Under the pieces are notes generated by a model that saw nothing but the letters and a program-made list of their open reading frames with translations, did no database searches and was not told where the DNA came from. From the NCBI GenBank assembly GCA_963751105.1, contig CAVVTG010000002.1, positions 558,001 through 622,000 of the forward strand: 64,000 nt of DNA, in the 5' to 3' direction. Below are positions 16,658-25,334 of the stretch, in pieces. This DNA is from JACVRW01 sp963751105. Its GTDB lineage: Bacteria > Actinomycetota > Thermoleophilia > Solirubrobacterales > Thermoleophilaceae. Positions within the stretch are counted from its first letter, which is position 1. Each line of letters starts with the position of its first letter. A program made the translations under genes and the position numbers.

Positions 16658-19042
16658 TCACCCGCGCGGTACCAGGGCGGCCACCACAAGCCCGCCGGGC
16701 GCGCGCTCCAGAATGCGCAGGCTGAAGCGCTCATCGATTCGCTGCAGCACCCACTCCTGCAGTGGCGCCAGCTTGGCGGGGGCCACCGGCTCGTCGAGCG
16801 GGTTGCGCGACGGGTCGGCGTCGAGGGTACGCAGCACGTCCAGGGCCACCTGCTGCGTCAGCAGACGGTCGCCGGCGTCGAGCTCGGCCACAGTCTCACG
16901 CAGCTCGGGAACGTGACGCGAGCTGATGAAGCTGTCCTCGGGTGCGAAGCTCAGCGGGAGCCGGTTCACGCGGTCGCTGCGCATCATGATCTCGGTCTCC
17001 AGGTCGGGCTGAACCACGCTGAGCACGGGGCCGGTGCCGGGCATCCACCGAGCCACCAGCGCCTCGCCCTGCGGGCTGCGCTCGTCGAGCGGTGGGAGAT
17101 GCCAGAGCCGGTCGAGCGCCCCGCCGAGCGAGTTCCCTCCCGGGGCCGCGTGGGCCAGGGCGGAGCGCTCGAATCGGTCGTCCAGCGAGGACCACGCCAC
17201 CGAGGCCACCAGTACCGCCAGGCCGAGAGCAAACGCGAGCGCCCCCTGGCGGTAGGCCCGCGCGCCCTCGGGCGCCCGGCGCAGGATCAGCGCCAGCCAG
17301 AGCACCACCAGCAGCAGAGCCGGCAGGGAGACGTACGCGAGGATGTAGTCGGCCGACCGGTCCACGAAGTAGCTGAACAGCAGGATCCCGTAGCCGGTGA
17401 GGCCGGCTATCGCCGTGAAGGCCGCGCGCTCCGGCTCGACCGAGCCCGGGTGGCGGCGCAGTACGAGCACCAGTGCGGCGGCCGAGGCGGCGTAGAGCGC
17501 GGCCACCGGTAGACCCGGCGACCAGGCCGAGAAGTCGTAGGTGAGGTCACCGAGCTCGCCGAACGCGAACTCCTTCAAAAAGGCGAGGTACCAGCCGTAG
17601 TCGGGAAGCTCGCCCGCGAAGGCCAGCGTGCCCACCACCAGCAGCAGATGAGCGGCCAAGCAGGCCACGAGCGCCAGGCCGGCCCGGCGTGTGAGCCACG
17701 CCAGACGGCCGCCGGGCGGCATGGTGACGGCTCGGAAAACGGCCAGCGCGGCGAACGTGCCCGCGGTGTAGATGAACCCCTCGATCGCCCAGACCGAGGA
17801 CAGGCCTACCACCGCCAGCTGAAGCCCTTCGAGCAGGCGCCCGCGATCGGGCCGGCGCGCGGCGATCACCGCGGCCACCACTACCAGCATCGGCAGCCCG
17901 AAGCGAAGCGGCCCGTGCTGAGCGGGAAGGCTGCCGACCGACCAGAGCAGGTTGTAGATCAGCACCACCACCGCGACTGTCATGGCCGCCGCCGCCAGCA
18001 GCCGCGGCGTGCCGGCCAGCCGCAGGACGCCGTACCCGGCCGCGTAGACCAGTGCGAACAGGAGCCCGTCGAGCAGCCCGAGCGTGCCGTAGCCGATCGG
18101 GGCCAGCTGGAACCACCCGGTGAGGAAGTAGATCGATCCCACGCCGTACTGCGAGGCGGTGTCGACCAGCATTGCGCCGCCGTGCAGCACGACGTTGGAC
18201 GGGCCGAGGACGAAGTCGTGATGGAACTGCGCGACCGGTATCCGCAGGGCCTGGACGAGACCGCCGGTCCTGTCGGCCGGGTCGAAGATCACGAGGTCCG
18301 GCACCGCCAGCACGACCAGGGCGATCACCGCCAGGTCGAGGACCACGCCCAGGCGTCGTGACGGCCTGGGCAGGCGGCCAGGCCCGAGGCGGGCGAACAC
18401 CACCCAGACGGCCGCGGCGGCCACCAGGCCCAGCCCGAGCGCCACGGGACTGACCGACTCCACGACCGTGAAGGCGAGCAGAGAGCCGAGCAGGAAGGCG
18501 CCCGTGAGCGTCCACAGCAGCGTGGCCCGGGGCGCCAGGCGCAGCAGGGCGTCCCAGGGCCGCGGCCGGAGCGCCCGCCACAGCACGGACCCCGCCGCGA
18601 CCCACCACAGCGACACCGCCGCGAGCGTCTCGAGGAGTCCTCCGTCCGGCACCAGGTGCGCGGCCACGAGGGCCGCGGTGAGCGTGAGCGCGAGCAGCGC
18701 CGTGAGCGACGCCAGACCGGCGCCGCTGGGCGAGGTGGAGATCGAATCGGCCAGGCGCGGCACCCACAGCAGCGCCAGCGGCAGGATGACGCCGAAGCTC
18801 AACAGGTAGAGCCCGGTCTCCGCGTTCTGCTTCTGCTCCACGTTGAGTGGCGGCGGCAGACGGGTGGGCTCGACCAGGAGCTCGACCGGGACCATCACCG
18901 CTGCGAAGCAGGCGATGGCCAGAGTGACCGTGAGCGCCAGCGTGGGGCCCAGGGCGGCGGGTGCGGCTCGCGTGGCGGACGGCAGGTGGGGACGGCCCGG
19001 GGTGACGAGCTCTCGCCACCGCTTGTCTGCGGAGATCGCCAT
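16658..19042 (-). CDS. Large polytopic membrane protein, possible GT-C-type enzyme
   Basis: 794 residues with about fifteen hydrophobic segments and a soluble C-terminal domain of roughly 190 residues. I do not recognise a named family with certainty. Size, multi-helix layout and genome context (acyltransferase downstream, glycosyltransferase and methyltransferase upstream on the same strand) recall bacterial GT-C-fold proteins, but a clear DxD/DE loop motif was not identified. A TAGGAT box 14 bases upstream, overlapping the stop codon of the upstream gene, and AGGA at good spacing support the ATG at 19042. Confidence 0.65.
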   Translation of the reverse strand: MAISADKRWRELVTPGRPHLPSATRAAPAALGPTLALTVTLAIACFAAVMVPVELLVEPTRLPPPLNVEQKQNAETGLYLLSFGVILPLALLWVPRLADSISTSPSGAGLASLTALLALTLTAALVAAHLVPDGGLLETLAAVSLWWVAAGSVLWRALRPRPWDALLRLAPRATLLWTLTGAFLLGSLLAFTVVESVSPVALGLGLVAAAAVWVVFARLGPGRLPRPSRRLGVVLDLAVIALVVLAVPDLVIFDPADRTGGLVQALRIPVAQFHHDFVLGPSNVVLHGGAMLVDTASQYGVGSIYFLTGWFQLAPIGYGTLGLLDGLLFALVYAAGYGVLRLAGTPRLLAAAAMTVAVVVLIYNLLWSVGSLPAQHGPLRFGLPMLVVVAAVIAARRPDRGRLLEGLQLAVVGLSSVWAIEGFIYTAGTFAALAVFRAVTMPPGGRLAWLTRRAGLALVACLAAHLLLVVGTLAFAGELPDYGWYLAFLKEFAFGELGDLTYDFSAWSPGLPVAALYAASAAALVLVLRRHPGSVEPERAAFTAIAGLTGYGILLFSYFVDRSADYILAYVSLPALLLVVLWLALILRRAPEGARAYRQGALAFALGLAVLVASVAWSSLDDRFERSALAHAAPGGNSLGGALDRLWHLPPLDERSPQGEALVARWMPGTGPVLSVVQPDLETEIMMRSDRVNRLPLSFAPEDSFISSRHVPELRETVAELDAGDRLLTQQVALDVLRTLDADPSRNPLDEPVAPAKLAPLQEWVLQRIDERFSLRILERAPGGLVVAALVPRG

Positions 19043-19056
19043 CTGCGAGTCCTACG

Positions 19057-19062
19057 ATCCTA
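19057..19062 (-). promoter_or_regulatory. Candidate -10 box TAGGAT (minus strand)
   Basis: TAGGAT on the minus strand overlaps the TAG stop of the upstream methyltransferase gene and lies 14 bases before the ATG at 19042. It suggests an internal promoter within the minus-strand block. Confidence 0.35.
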
Positions 19063-19785
19063 GTCGCGGGCTCGCGGCGGGCCGTCCTTTGCGGCGAGCA
19101 CCACGTTGTGCGCGCACAGGCGGCGCACCAGCGGGACGCGTTCGGCGATCGCCTCCACCGCGGCGGCGCCCCGAATCAGTCGCGGTGGAACGAAGTCGGG
19201 AACCAGCCCGAGCTGTTCGGAGGCCAGGATCTCCGCCCCGCCGGCCCGCAGCCCGCCCAGCACCTCGTGCTCGGGGATCAGCCGTTCGTCGCCGGTGTCC
19301 TGGGGCACGCGAGCCATGAGGCGTCCCCAGTAGGGGTTGCGCGGGTTGTGATCCCAGACGAGGACTCGGCCACCGGTCTTCGCCACACGCACCATCTCGC
19401 CGAGCGTGCGCCGCACGTCCGCCGGCGCCGCGATGTGGTGCATGACGGCCACGCACAGCACGACGTCGAAGCTCCCGTCGGAGAACGGCAACGAGGTGCC
19501 GGAGCCGGTCACGGCATTCACCCGCGGAGCCCGCGCGCGCAGGTGCTCGAGCATGCCGTCCGACGGATCGATGCCGGTGACCTCGTACCCGGCGTCCGCC
19601 AGCCGCGCGGCCAGCACGCCGGTGCCACAGCCCACGTCGAGCACGGAGCCGCCCGGGCAGTGGCGGACCACGAATGCGACGCGCTTGTCCAGGTAGTGCT
19701 GGACGACGTGAGCCGGCAGCGACTCGTCGTAGGCCTCCGAGATCGCGTTGAAATGACCGCTCTGGTCGAGGTCCGTGCTCGTCAC
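19060..19785 (-). CDS. Class I SAM-dependent methyltransferase (UbiE/Methyltransf_11 type)
   Basis: 241 residues from the GTG at 19785; the longer open frame is the shadow of the upstream gene. SVLDVGCGTGVLAARLADAG is motif I, GIDPSDGML motif II, and FDVVLCVAVMHHIA plus VLVWDHNPRNPYW follow. The last motif resembles methyltransferases commonly found next to GT2 enzymes in polysaccharide and lipoglycan loci. The GTG overlaps the stop of the GT2 gene by 4 bp (GTGA), so the two are translationally coupled. Confidence 0.8.
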   Translation of the reverse strand: MTSTDLDQSGHFNAISEAYDESLPAHVVQHYLDKRVAFVVRHCPGGSVLDVGCGTGVLAARLADAGYEVTGIDPSDGMLEHLRARAPRVNAVTGSGTSLPFSDGSFDVVLCVAVMHHIAAPADVRRTLGEMVRVAKTGGRVLVWDHNPRNPYWGRLMARVPQDTGDERLIPEHEVLGGLRAGGAEILASEQLGLVPDFVPPRLIRGAAAVEAIAERVPLVRRLCAHNVVLAAKDGPPRARD

Positions 19786-20552
19786 GCCGCCTCGTCCTCC
19801 GCCGCCGAATGGTCGAGCGCGAATGGTGACGGGCGCCGAGGCCGTCGAGGAGCCCGCCGTCGGTAGCGAAGGATCAGCGCGATCATCCGCAGCCCCAGCA
19901 CCACCGCGGTGATCGGCTTGCCGGTCACCGACGACGTGCCGACCCGGGGCAGGTAGTTCACCGGGACCTCCACGAAGCGCACCCCGGAGAGGATGGTGAG
20001 CAGCATGATCTCGACGCCCGCGTGACTGCCCCCGACGGTCATGTTGGCGGCCACGTGCTGAGCAGAGGGTCGTTTGAGCAGCCGATAGGTGCAGCCCACG
20101 TCGCTCAGGTGGCTCGTGTTGTAGAGGGCCTCCATGAGCTTCGCCACCCCCCAGTTGCCCCAGCGCAGGAACCACTCCATGTTGGCTCCGGACCAGATCA
20201 GCTCGCGCGTGGTGCGGGTGCCGAAGACCACCTCGCACTCGTTGCTGTAGGCCAGGAGCTTCACGATGTCGGGCGGCAGGAACGTCCCGTCCGGCTCGGC
20301 CAGCACCACGAGATCCCCCTGCGCCTCGGACAGCCCTCGCCTGATCGCGTGCCCGTAGCCCTGGAGCGGCTCGCGCACCAGGCGAGCGGCGGTCTGGCGC
20401 ACTTCCTCGACCGTCCCGGGCTGGGCGTTGTTGTCGATGACGAGCACCTCGTCGACGACGCCGGTACCAAAAAAGCCTTCAATTACTCGGCGTATCGAGT
20501 CGCGCTCAGCGTAGGTCATGAGCACGACAGAGACTCGCTTGCCATCCCACAT
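19782..20552 (-). CDS. GT2 glycosyltransferase (dolichyl-phosphate mannose synthase-like)
   Basis: 256 residues. VSVVLMTYAERDSI, VLVIDNNAQPGTVEEV, VVLAEPDGTFLP and VVFGTRTTREL give a GT2 fold with its donor-site acidic motif; SDVGCTYRLLKR is typical of DPM1/DPG synthase-like enzymes. The C-terminus is basic with a short hydrophobic patch rather than full membrane helices. Probably transfers a sugar to polyprenyl phosphate. The start is supported by GGAGG 8 bases upstream and by a TAGAAT -10 box at 20594-20599. Confidence 0.8.
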   Translation of the reverse strand: MWDGKRVSVVLMTYAERDSIRRVIEGFFGTGVVDEVLVIDNNAQPGTVEEVRQTAARLVREPLQGYGHAIRRGLSEAQGDLVVLAEPDGTFLPPDIVKLLAYSNECEVVFGTRTTRELIWSGANMEWFLRWGNWGVAKLMEALYNTSHLSDVGCTYRLLKRPSAQHVAANMTVGGSHAGVEIMLLTILSGVRFVEVPVNYLPRVGTSSVTGKPITAVVLGLRMIALILRYRRRAPRRPRRPSPFALDHSAAEDEAA

Positions 20553-20593
20553 CAGCTGCGCCTCCGCGCGTCGAAACCTGCACCGGCGGCGCG

Positions 20594-20599
20594 ATTCTA
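20594..20599 (-). promoter_or_regulatory. Candidate -10 box TAGAAT (minus strand)
   Basis: TAGAAT reads on the minus strand about 40 bp upstream of the ATG at 20552 and would give a leader containing the GGAGG ribosome-binding site. Confidence 0.4.
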
Positions 20600-20712
20600 G
20601 CCTCAGTCGCCGGTGCGGGCCGCCGCCCCCGCCCGGGCGCGTCTGTCAAGCGCCGGATCGCGCGAACTGGCTAGGATGCCCGGCCCGTGCAGAACCCAGG
20701 GACCAAACCAGC

Positions 20713-21636
20713 ATGATCGCCTTCGGCACCTCGATAACCGACTCGGAGCTGTATCACCGCTGCGCCGAGCCGGGAATCCAGCGCGTGGCGGAGCCCGATT
20801 CCACGATCTTCGCCTACGGGGCGACCGGGTCGATCTTCCGCAGCTACAACCTCCTGCTCGAGAAGGCCGCCAAGCTCGACGACCTCGAAGCCCTGGTTCT
20901 CGTGCATCAGGACGCCGAGATCGTCGACGACGACTTCTGCGGCAAGGTGCGCAGCGCCCTGAGCGATCCCGAGGTAGGCGTCGTCGGGTGCGTGGGCGCC
21001 CTGGGAGTCCGCAGCATCGCGTGGTGGGAGGGATCGGTCACCTGGGCGTCGTTCATCCACCGCTACGGCGAGTTCGGCGGCGGAGACATCGAGGCCTTCT
21101 CCTGGGCCAGGGAGAACATGCCGGCCTACGCGCAGACGGGCGAGGTCGACACCGTCGACGGCTTTCTGATCGCCCTGTCCCCCTGGGTCGTCCGGAACGT
21201 GCGCTTCGACGAGTCGCTCGGGCAGTTGCACGGCTACGACCTCGACTTCTGCCTGCAGGTGCGCTCGGCCGGCAAGAAGGTGCTCACCGAGTACTTCCGG
21301 GCGATCCACTACCACTCGCTCGACCTGGTCAACGAGCCGGAGACCTGGGTCGAGGCGCACATGCGGATCGCCGAAAAGTGGGACGGCCGCATGCCCGGGG
21401 TGGGCAACGGGGGAGGCACCTGGAAGGAACGCGCCCGCCGAGCGGAGGCCGAATCGGAGGTCGCACGCGCGGCTGCCGTGTCCAGGGCGCTCCAGCTCAA
21501 CGCGCGAACCCAGCAGCTCGAGACCCAGATCGACTCGATGACGGGCAGCATCGGCTGGAAGCTCACGGAGCCCCTGCGCTGGGCTAACAAGATGCGCAAG
21601 AGGGCCAAGGTGGCCGCCCGGGAACGTCGTTCCTGA
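20713..21636 (+). CDS. Glycosyltransferase (Glyco_tranf_2_5-like) with coiled-coil tail
   Basis: 307 residues from the ATG at 20713. The beginning (IAFGTSITDSELYHRC) and the strand ALVLVHQDAEIVDDDF fit the Glyco_tranf_2_5 branch of GT2-like enzymes, where HQDAEI supplies the acidic donor-site residues; DTVDGFLIALSPWV and YDLDFCLQVRSAGKK follow. Residues about 240-290 form a coiled coil and the end carries SIGWKLTEPLRW, a tail motif also seen in the methyltransferase at 25335. Likely adds one sugar to the glycan of this locus. TAGGAT at 20672-20677 is a possible -10 box with a 35-base leader. Confidence 0.75.
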   Translation: MIAFGTSITDSELYHRCAEPGIQRVAEPDSTIFAYGATGSIFRSYNLLLEKAAKLDDLEALVLVHQDAEIVDDDFCGKVRSALSDPEVGVVGCVGALGVRSIAWWEGSVTWASFIHRYGEFGGGDIEAFSWARENMPAYAQTGEVDTVDGFLIALSPWVVRNVRFDESLGQLHGYDLDFCLQVRSAGKKVLTEYFRAIHYHSLDLVNEPETWVEAHMRIAEKWDGRMPGVGNGGGTWKERARRAEAESEVARAAAVSRALQLNARTQQLETQIDSMTGSIGWKLTEPLRWANKMRKRAKVAARERRS

Positions 21637-21647
21637 CGGCTGGGCGA

Positions 21648-22640
21648 TCAGTAATCGGACAGGATCCGGCGCACGTCTTCCTTCGAGATCTCCGACTGGT
21701 GGCTGCCGATGCCGAGCTTCAGCCGCAGCCGCGACAGGCGCTCGGCCACGGAGAACGCGCTCGAGTCGAGCAGGCGCTGCAGCAGAATCCGCTGCCGCTG
21801 GATACGTGCGCGCTCCTTGCCCAGCTCGGACATCTGGAGCATCGAGGTGGCGAGGTGGGCCACCCGGTTGCTCTCGAGACGCTCGAGCATCGGGTTGCGG
21901 TCATACGGCTCGAGCGTCTCGGCCACCGCGGCGGCCCAGGGCGCGTCCACGTGCCAGACCACGCCGAGCCCGTAGAACGCGGGCACCACGGCCAGCTGTA
22001 GTCCCTCGCGAGCCTCCACGAAGTCCTCCACCGCCGTGAGCACGCCGTTGCGGGGGCCGCCCTCGCGAGCCGCGGGCGAGCGGTAGGGCAGACCGCCCTC
22101 GCGCACGCCTTCGATTCCGGGGAACAGGCCCGCGCCCCGCTCGTAGGGCTGGCGGTACTCCTCGGGAATCAGCTCGGGGTCGTAGTAGTCGTCGCGGCGG
22201 GCGTGGGGCCAGCACACGTCGTGGAACATGAGCAGCGGGAGCTCTGCTCCCTCGGCCCTCGCGGCGATCAGCTCGAGCTCTTGGGAGACGGTCCAGTAGT
22301 TGTGGTCGCCGTCGATGATCATCACGTCGGGCATGGCGATGTGCTTGAGCGCCTCGAGGCTCGTCTCACGAACCAGGTCGAGCTCGGCGTTCTCCTCGCT
22401 CAGCTGGACGAGTTCCTTCTGCGGGAAGGGGTCGACGGCGCTCACCTGCGCGTTCGCGCCCTTGGCCCACTGCAGCAACAGCCCGGTGAGGTCACCCGCG
22501 TAGGCGCCCACCTCCACGATCGACCGCGCCGACACGACATCCAGGCACGGAATCATCACTTCGGCGACGTTCACCAGGGACGCGCCCCAGTGGCCGGGAT
22601 CGTTGGCGTACGGATCGATTTTCAGGCTGAGCTGTTCCAC
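21648..22640 (-). CDS. SAM-dependent methyltransferase-like protein (Methyltransf_24 type)
   Basis: 330 residues, GTG start at 22640 with TACACT 10 bases upstream. ARSIVEVGAYAGDLTGLLLQWA is an extended motif I, VSAVDPFPQ motif II, and VMIIDGDHNYWTV contains the DGDH signature of the Methyltransf_24 group, which includes cephalosporin-hydroxylase-like proteins and sugar methyltransferases. The C-terminal 60 residues are helical (ERARIQRQRILLQRLLDSS). Substrate unknown. It ends convergently 11 bp from the glycosyltransferase at 20713-21636. Confidence 0.7.
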   Translation of the reverse strand: MEQLSLKIDPYANDPGHWGASLVNVAEVMIPCLDVVSARSIVEVGAYAGDLTGLLLQWAKGANAQVSAVDPFPQKELVQLSEENAELDLVRETSLEALKHIAMPDVMIIDGDHNYWTVSQELELIAARAEGAELPLLMFHDVCWPHARRDDYYDPELIPEEYRQPYERGAGLFPGIEGVREGGLPYRSPAAREGGPRNGVLTAVEDFVEAREGLQLAVVPAFYGLGVVWHVDAPWAAAVAETLEPYDRNPMLERLESNRVAHLATSMLQMSELGKERARIQRQRILLQRLLDSSAFSVAERLSRLRLKLGIGSHQSEISKEDVRRILSDY

Positions 22641-22650
22641 GGGGTCCGGC

Positions 22651-22656
22651 AGTGTA
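22651..22656 (-). promoter_or_regulatory. Candidate -10 box TACACT (minus strand)
   Basis: TACACT on the minus strand is followed by 10 bases and the GTG start at 22640; near-leaderless arrangement. Confidence 0.4.
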
Positions 22657-22660
22657 GTGC

Positions 22661-23668
22661 TCAGCGCCGCCTGAGGGTGATCATCATTTGGTGGAGGTCT
22701 CCGACGAGCAGGTCGACCTCGAGCAGCTCGAACATGTCCGACCAGCGCTCGCGTATGTACGGGAGCGTGATGACCGCCTCGCCGTAGGTCATCTCACCTC
22801 CCTCGTACTGAGGGTGCTTGTCCACCGGATGCGGGACGAAGAGGTAACGCGGCTTTCGCAGCTCGGCCAGGTAGCCGGGTCCGAGCGACGCCAAGGTCGG
22901 GTGCATCGCCGGCGACAGCCGCAGGTAGTCGGGCGGCCGCACGGTCACCACGAGAACGCCTCCGGGCGCCATGCCCGCGTGGAGGGCCCGTAGGCAGCTT
23001 TGGTGGGCGGCCTCGGAGATGTGGGTGAAGACCGAGAAGGAGAAGGCGAGGTCGAAGGGCCCGTCGAAGGGAAGGCGCTCGGGGAGAAAGTCGGTGCGAC
23101 CGAATCGGGCCGGCACGCCGTGCTCCCGACAGAGCTCGAGGATCGGTTCGGACGGGTCGCATCCATAGAGCCGGCCGGGCGCGACGTCGCGGCTGAGAAA
23201 GCGGGTCAGCCGGCCCCATCCGCAGCCGAAGTCGAGCACGCGTGCGCTGGGCAGCAGGCGGGTCGAATGCTGCCCGAAGCGGCCGCGCAGCTTCGTGTAG
23301 AACGCGCTGCTCTGGCCGGCCAGCGCGGCTCCGCTCGCTCCGTTCCAGATCTGCTGCAGACCGGGCTCGGGCACGTCCGGGAGCAGCCGGCGGATGTTCG
23401 GGAAGACCTCGTACTCCTGGGTCAGCAGCAGCGCCCAGAGGTCGTCGTCCAGCTCCCGGAAGAGCTCGAGCTTCTCCGGCCCGCCACCCGCACAGGCCTC
23501 GTCGAGGGGTTCCAGCAGATCCCGGAACTGTTCGAGCCACGAGTCGTAGGCGCCCGGTGTGAGGCTGTCGGGCAGCGTGGGATCCGGCCGACGCGCCGAC
23601 CGCCCGATCCGGCCCCAACGGCCCAGGGAGCTGAGGCCGCGCCTGCCCTTGGTCGCGTGCAATGACAT
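22661..23668 (-). CDS. Class I SAM-dependent methyltransferase
   Basis: 335 residues from the ATG at 23668. After about 130 helical residues comes VLDFGCGWGRLTRFL, then YGCDPSEPILELC, FDLAFSFSVFTHISE and MAPGGVLVVTVRPPDYL. The FGCG.GR.TRFL and SVFTHI motifs are shared with the methyltransferases at 24421 and 25335, making a local paralogue group. Target unknown, presumably a sugar. The divergent rfbF gene starts 37 bp away. Confidence 0.8.
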   Translation of the reverse strand: MSLHATKGRRGLSSLGRWGRIGRSARRPDPTLPDSLTPGAYDSWLEQFRDLLEPLDEACAGGGPEKLELFRELDDDLWALLLTQEYEVFPNIRRLLPDVPEPGLQQIWNGASGAALAGQSSAFYTKLRGRFGQHSTRLLPSARVLDFGCGWGRLTRFLSRDVAPGRLYGCDPSEPILELCREHGVPARFGRTDFLPERLPFDGPFDLAFSFSVFTHISEAAHQSCLRALHAGMAPGGVLVVTVRPPDYLRLSPAMHPTLASLGPGYLAELRKPRYLFVPHPVDKHPQYEGGEMTYGEAVITLPYIRERWSDMFELLEVDLLVGDLHQMMITLRRR

Positions 23669-23704
23669 CGGTGAGCGACCGGCGATGCTATACGTCGCCC
23701 CCTG

Positions 23705-24424
23705 ATGCCGGACCTGGCCGACGTGGTGATTCTCTGCGGGGGACGTGGAACCCGCCTGCAGGAGCAGAGCCCCTCCATCCCCAAGCCCCTGGTGGAGATC
23801 GGGGGTGAGCCGATCCTCTGGCACGTGATCCGGATCTACGCGGCCCAGGGCCTCGAGAGCTTCATCCTGTGCACCGGCTTCAAGGGCGAGCTGATCGAGG
23901 CGGCGGTCGACTCGCACGAGTGGCCCCATGGCGTGACCGTCACCTGTGTGGACACCGGCCTCGACACCCCGACGGGGGGCCGCATCCAGCAGGTGGGAGC
24001 GATGCTCGAGGGGCGCGCTTTTTGCGCCACCTACGCCGACGGCGTGGCCGACATCGACCTCCAGCGCCTGCTCGCCTTCCACCGCGCTCACGGCGGGCTG
24101 GCCACGATGACGGTGGTGCGGCCCCACCTTCCGTTCGGCATGGCCGAGCTCAACGGCGACGACCGGGTGCGTGGCTTCCAGGAGAAGCCGCGGGCGGCAG
24201 GCTGGGTGAACGGCGGCTTCTTCTGCTTCGAGGCGGAGGCGCTCGAGTATCTGAACGCCGACTCGGTGCTCGAGCGGGAGCCGCTGGAGCGGCTGGCCGC
24301 CGACGGCCAGCTCCACGCCTTCCGCCACGAGGGCTTCTGGGACTGCATGGACACCTACAAGGACGCCGCGCTGCTCAACGACCTGTGGGCGCGCGGCGAG
24401 GCGCCGTGGAGGGTGTGGACGTGA
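23705..24424 (+). CDS. rfbF: Glucose-1-phosphate cytidylyltransferase-like sugar nucleotidyltransferase
   Basis: 239 residues. VVILCGGRGTRLQEQSPSIP carries the nucleotidyltransferase signature GGxGTRL, followed by KPLVEIGGEPILWHVIRIY, FCATYADGVADID (metal-binding Asp), GWVNGGFFCFE, EREPLERLAADGQLHAF and FWDCMDTYKDAALLNDLW. This set of motifs is that of RfbF, which makes CDP-glucose from CTP and glucose-1-phosphate for CDP-linked dideoxy- or branched sugars. The next pathway genes (rfbG dehydratase, rfbH) are not in the window. The methyltransferase that follows overlaps by 4 bp and may act on the CDP-sugar or its product (inference). Confidence 0.85.
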   Translation: MPDLADVVILCGGRGTRLQEQSPSIPKPLVEIGGEPILWHVIRIYAAQGLESFILCTGFKGELIEAAVDSHEWPHGVTVTCVDTGLDTPTGGRIQQVGAMLEGRAFCATYADGVADIDLQRLLAFHRAHGGLATMTVVRPHLPFGMAELNGDDRVRGFQEKPRAAGWVNGGFFCFEAEALEYLNADSVLEREPLERLAADGQLHAFRHEGFWDCMDTYKDAALLNDLWARGEAPWRVWT

Positions 24425-25323
24425 GCGCACCGCTTCCGCCTGTCGAGCTGGCCGCGCGTGTCGGACCGGGCATCGGCGCGAACACCTTTGCTGCGTATCT
24501 CAACGAGGGCGCCGCGGTCCGCAGGCGAATCGAGGAGCTTCTGCCTGCGGACTGGAGCTTTGAGGGCAAGCGGGTACTCGACTTCGGCTGCGGCTCGGCG
24601 CGGGTGCTGCGTCACTTCCTAGACGAGGCCGACCGCGCTGAGCTCTGGGGCTGCGACATCGACGGCCCGAGCATCGAGTGGGTCGAGGCCAACCTGAGCC
24701 CGCCGCTGCGCTGCTTCCAGAACGGTTACACCCCTCCACTCGACCTACCGGACGCGACTATGGATCTCGTCTGGGCCACCTCCGTGTTCACGCACATCGG
24801 CGACCTGTGGGCGGATTGGCTGCTCGAACTGCACCGAATCCTGGCTGCCGACGGGCTCCTGATCGCGAGCTTCCTGGGAACGGGAATGTGGGAGGCCCGG
24901 GTCCGGGAGCCCTACCGAGAGGACGAGGTGGGCATGACGATCGTCGGCCACTGGAGGGGTCCGGATGCCGATGTCCTGCATTCGGAATGGTGGCTGCGTG
25001 AGCACTGGGGGCGCGCCTTCGATGTGCTCGAGGTGGCTCGCCCGCCCGAGCAAAACGGGTCGGCGCCCGCGGCCCAGAGTCACATCGTGCTGAAGAAGCG
25101 GGCGGGCACGTTCACGGTGGAGCAGCTCCAGCACATCGATCCCGGCGAGGCCCGTGAGCTTGCGGCGCTGCAGACGAGCCTCAGGGTGCAGCGCTACGAG
25201 ATCGCGGCGCTGACGGCGGACGTCTCGCTGGCGGCCATGGCCCGGTCGCGAGCACGCGACGCGCTCCGCGCCTCGCGCTGGGCCGAGCCCGCGCGCCGGC
25301 TGCGACGGCGCCTGCGTGGCTGA
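24421..25323 (+). CDS. Class I SAM-dependent methyltransferase with helical C-terminal tail
   Basis: 300 residues from the GTG at 24421, overlapping the rfbF stop (GTGA). VLDFGCGSARVLRHFLDEA, ELWGCDIDGPSIEWVEANL, MDLVWATSVFTHIGDLW and LLIASFLGTGMW define the core. A helical C-terminal tail (about 225-300) ends in a basic stretch. It is closely paralogous to 25335-26228: PADWSFEGKRVLDFGCG against PDDWSFEGRRVLDFGCG. Translational coupling to rfbF makes a CDP-sugar-derived or glycan substrate plausible. Confidence 0.8.
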   Translation: MSAPLPPVELAARVGPGIGANTFAAYLNEGAAVRRRIEELLPADWSFEGKRVLDFGCGSARVLRHFLDEADRAELWGCDIDGPSIEWVEANLSPPLRCFQNGYTPPLDLPDATMDLVWATSVFTHIGDLWADWLLELHRILAADGLLIASFLGTGMWEARVREPYREDEVGMTIVGHWRGPDADVLHSEWWLREHWGRAFDVLEVARPPEQNGSAPAAQSHIVLKKRAGTFTVEQLQHIDPGEARELAALQTSLRVQRYEIAALTADVSLAAMARSRARDALRASRWAEPARRLRRRLRG

Positions 25324-25334
25324 CGCCGCCTGCC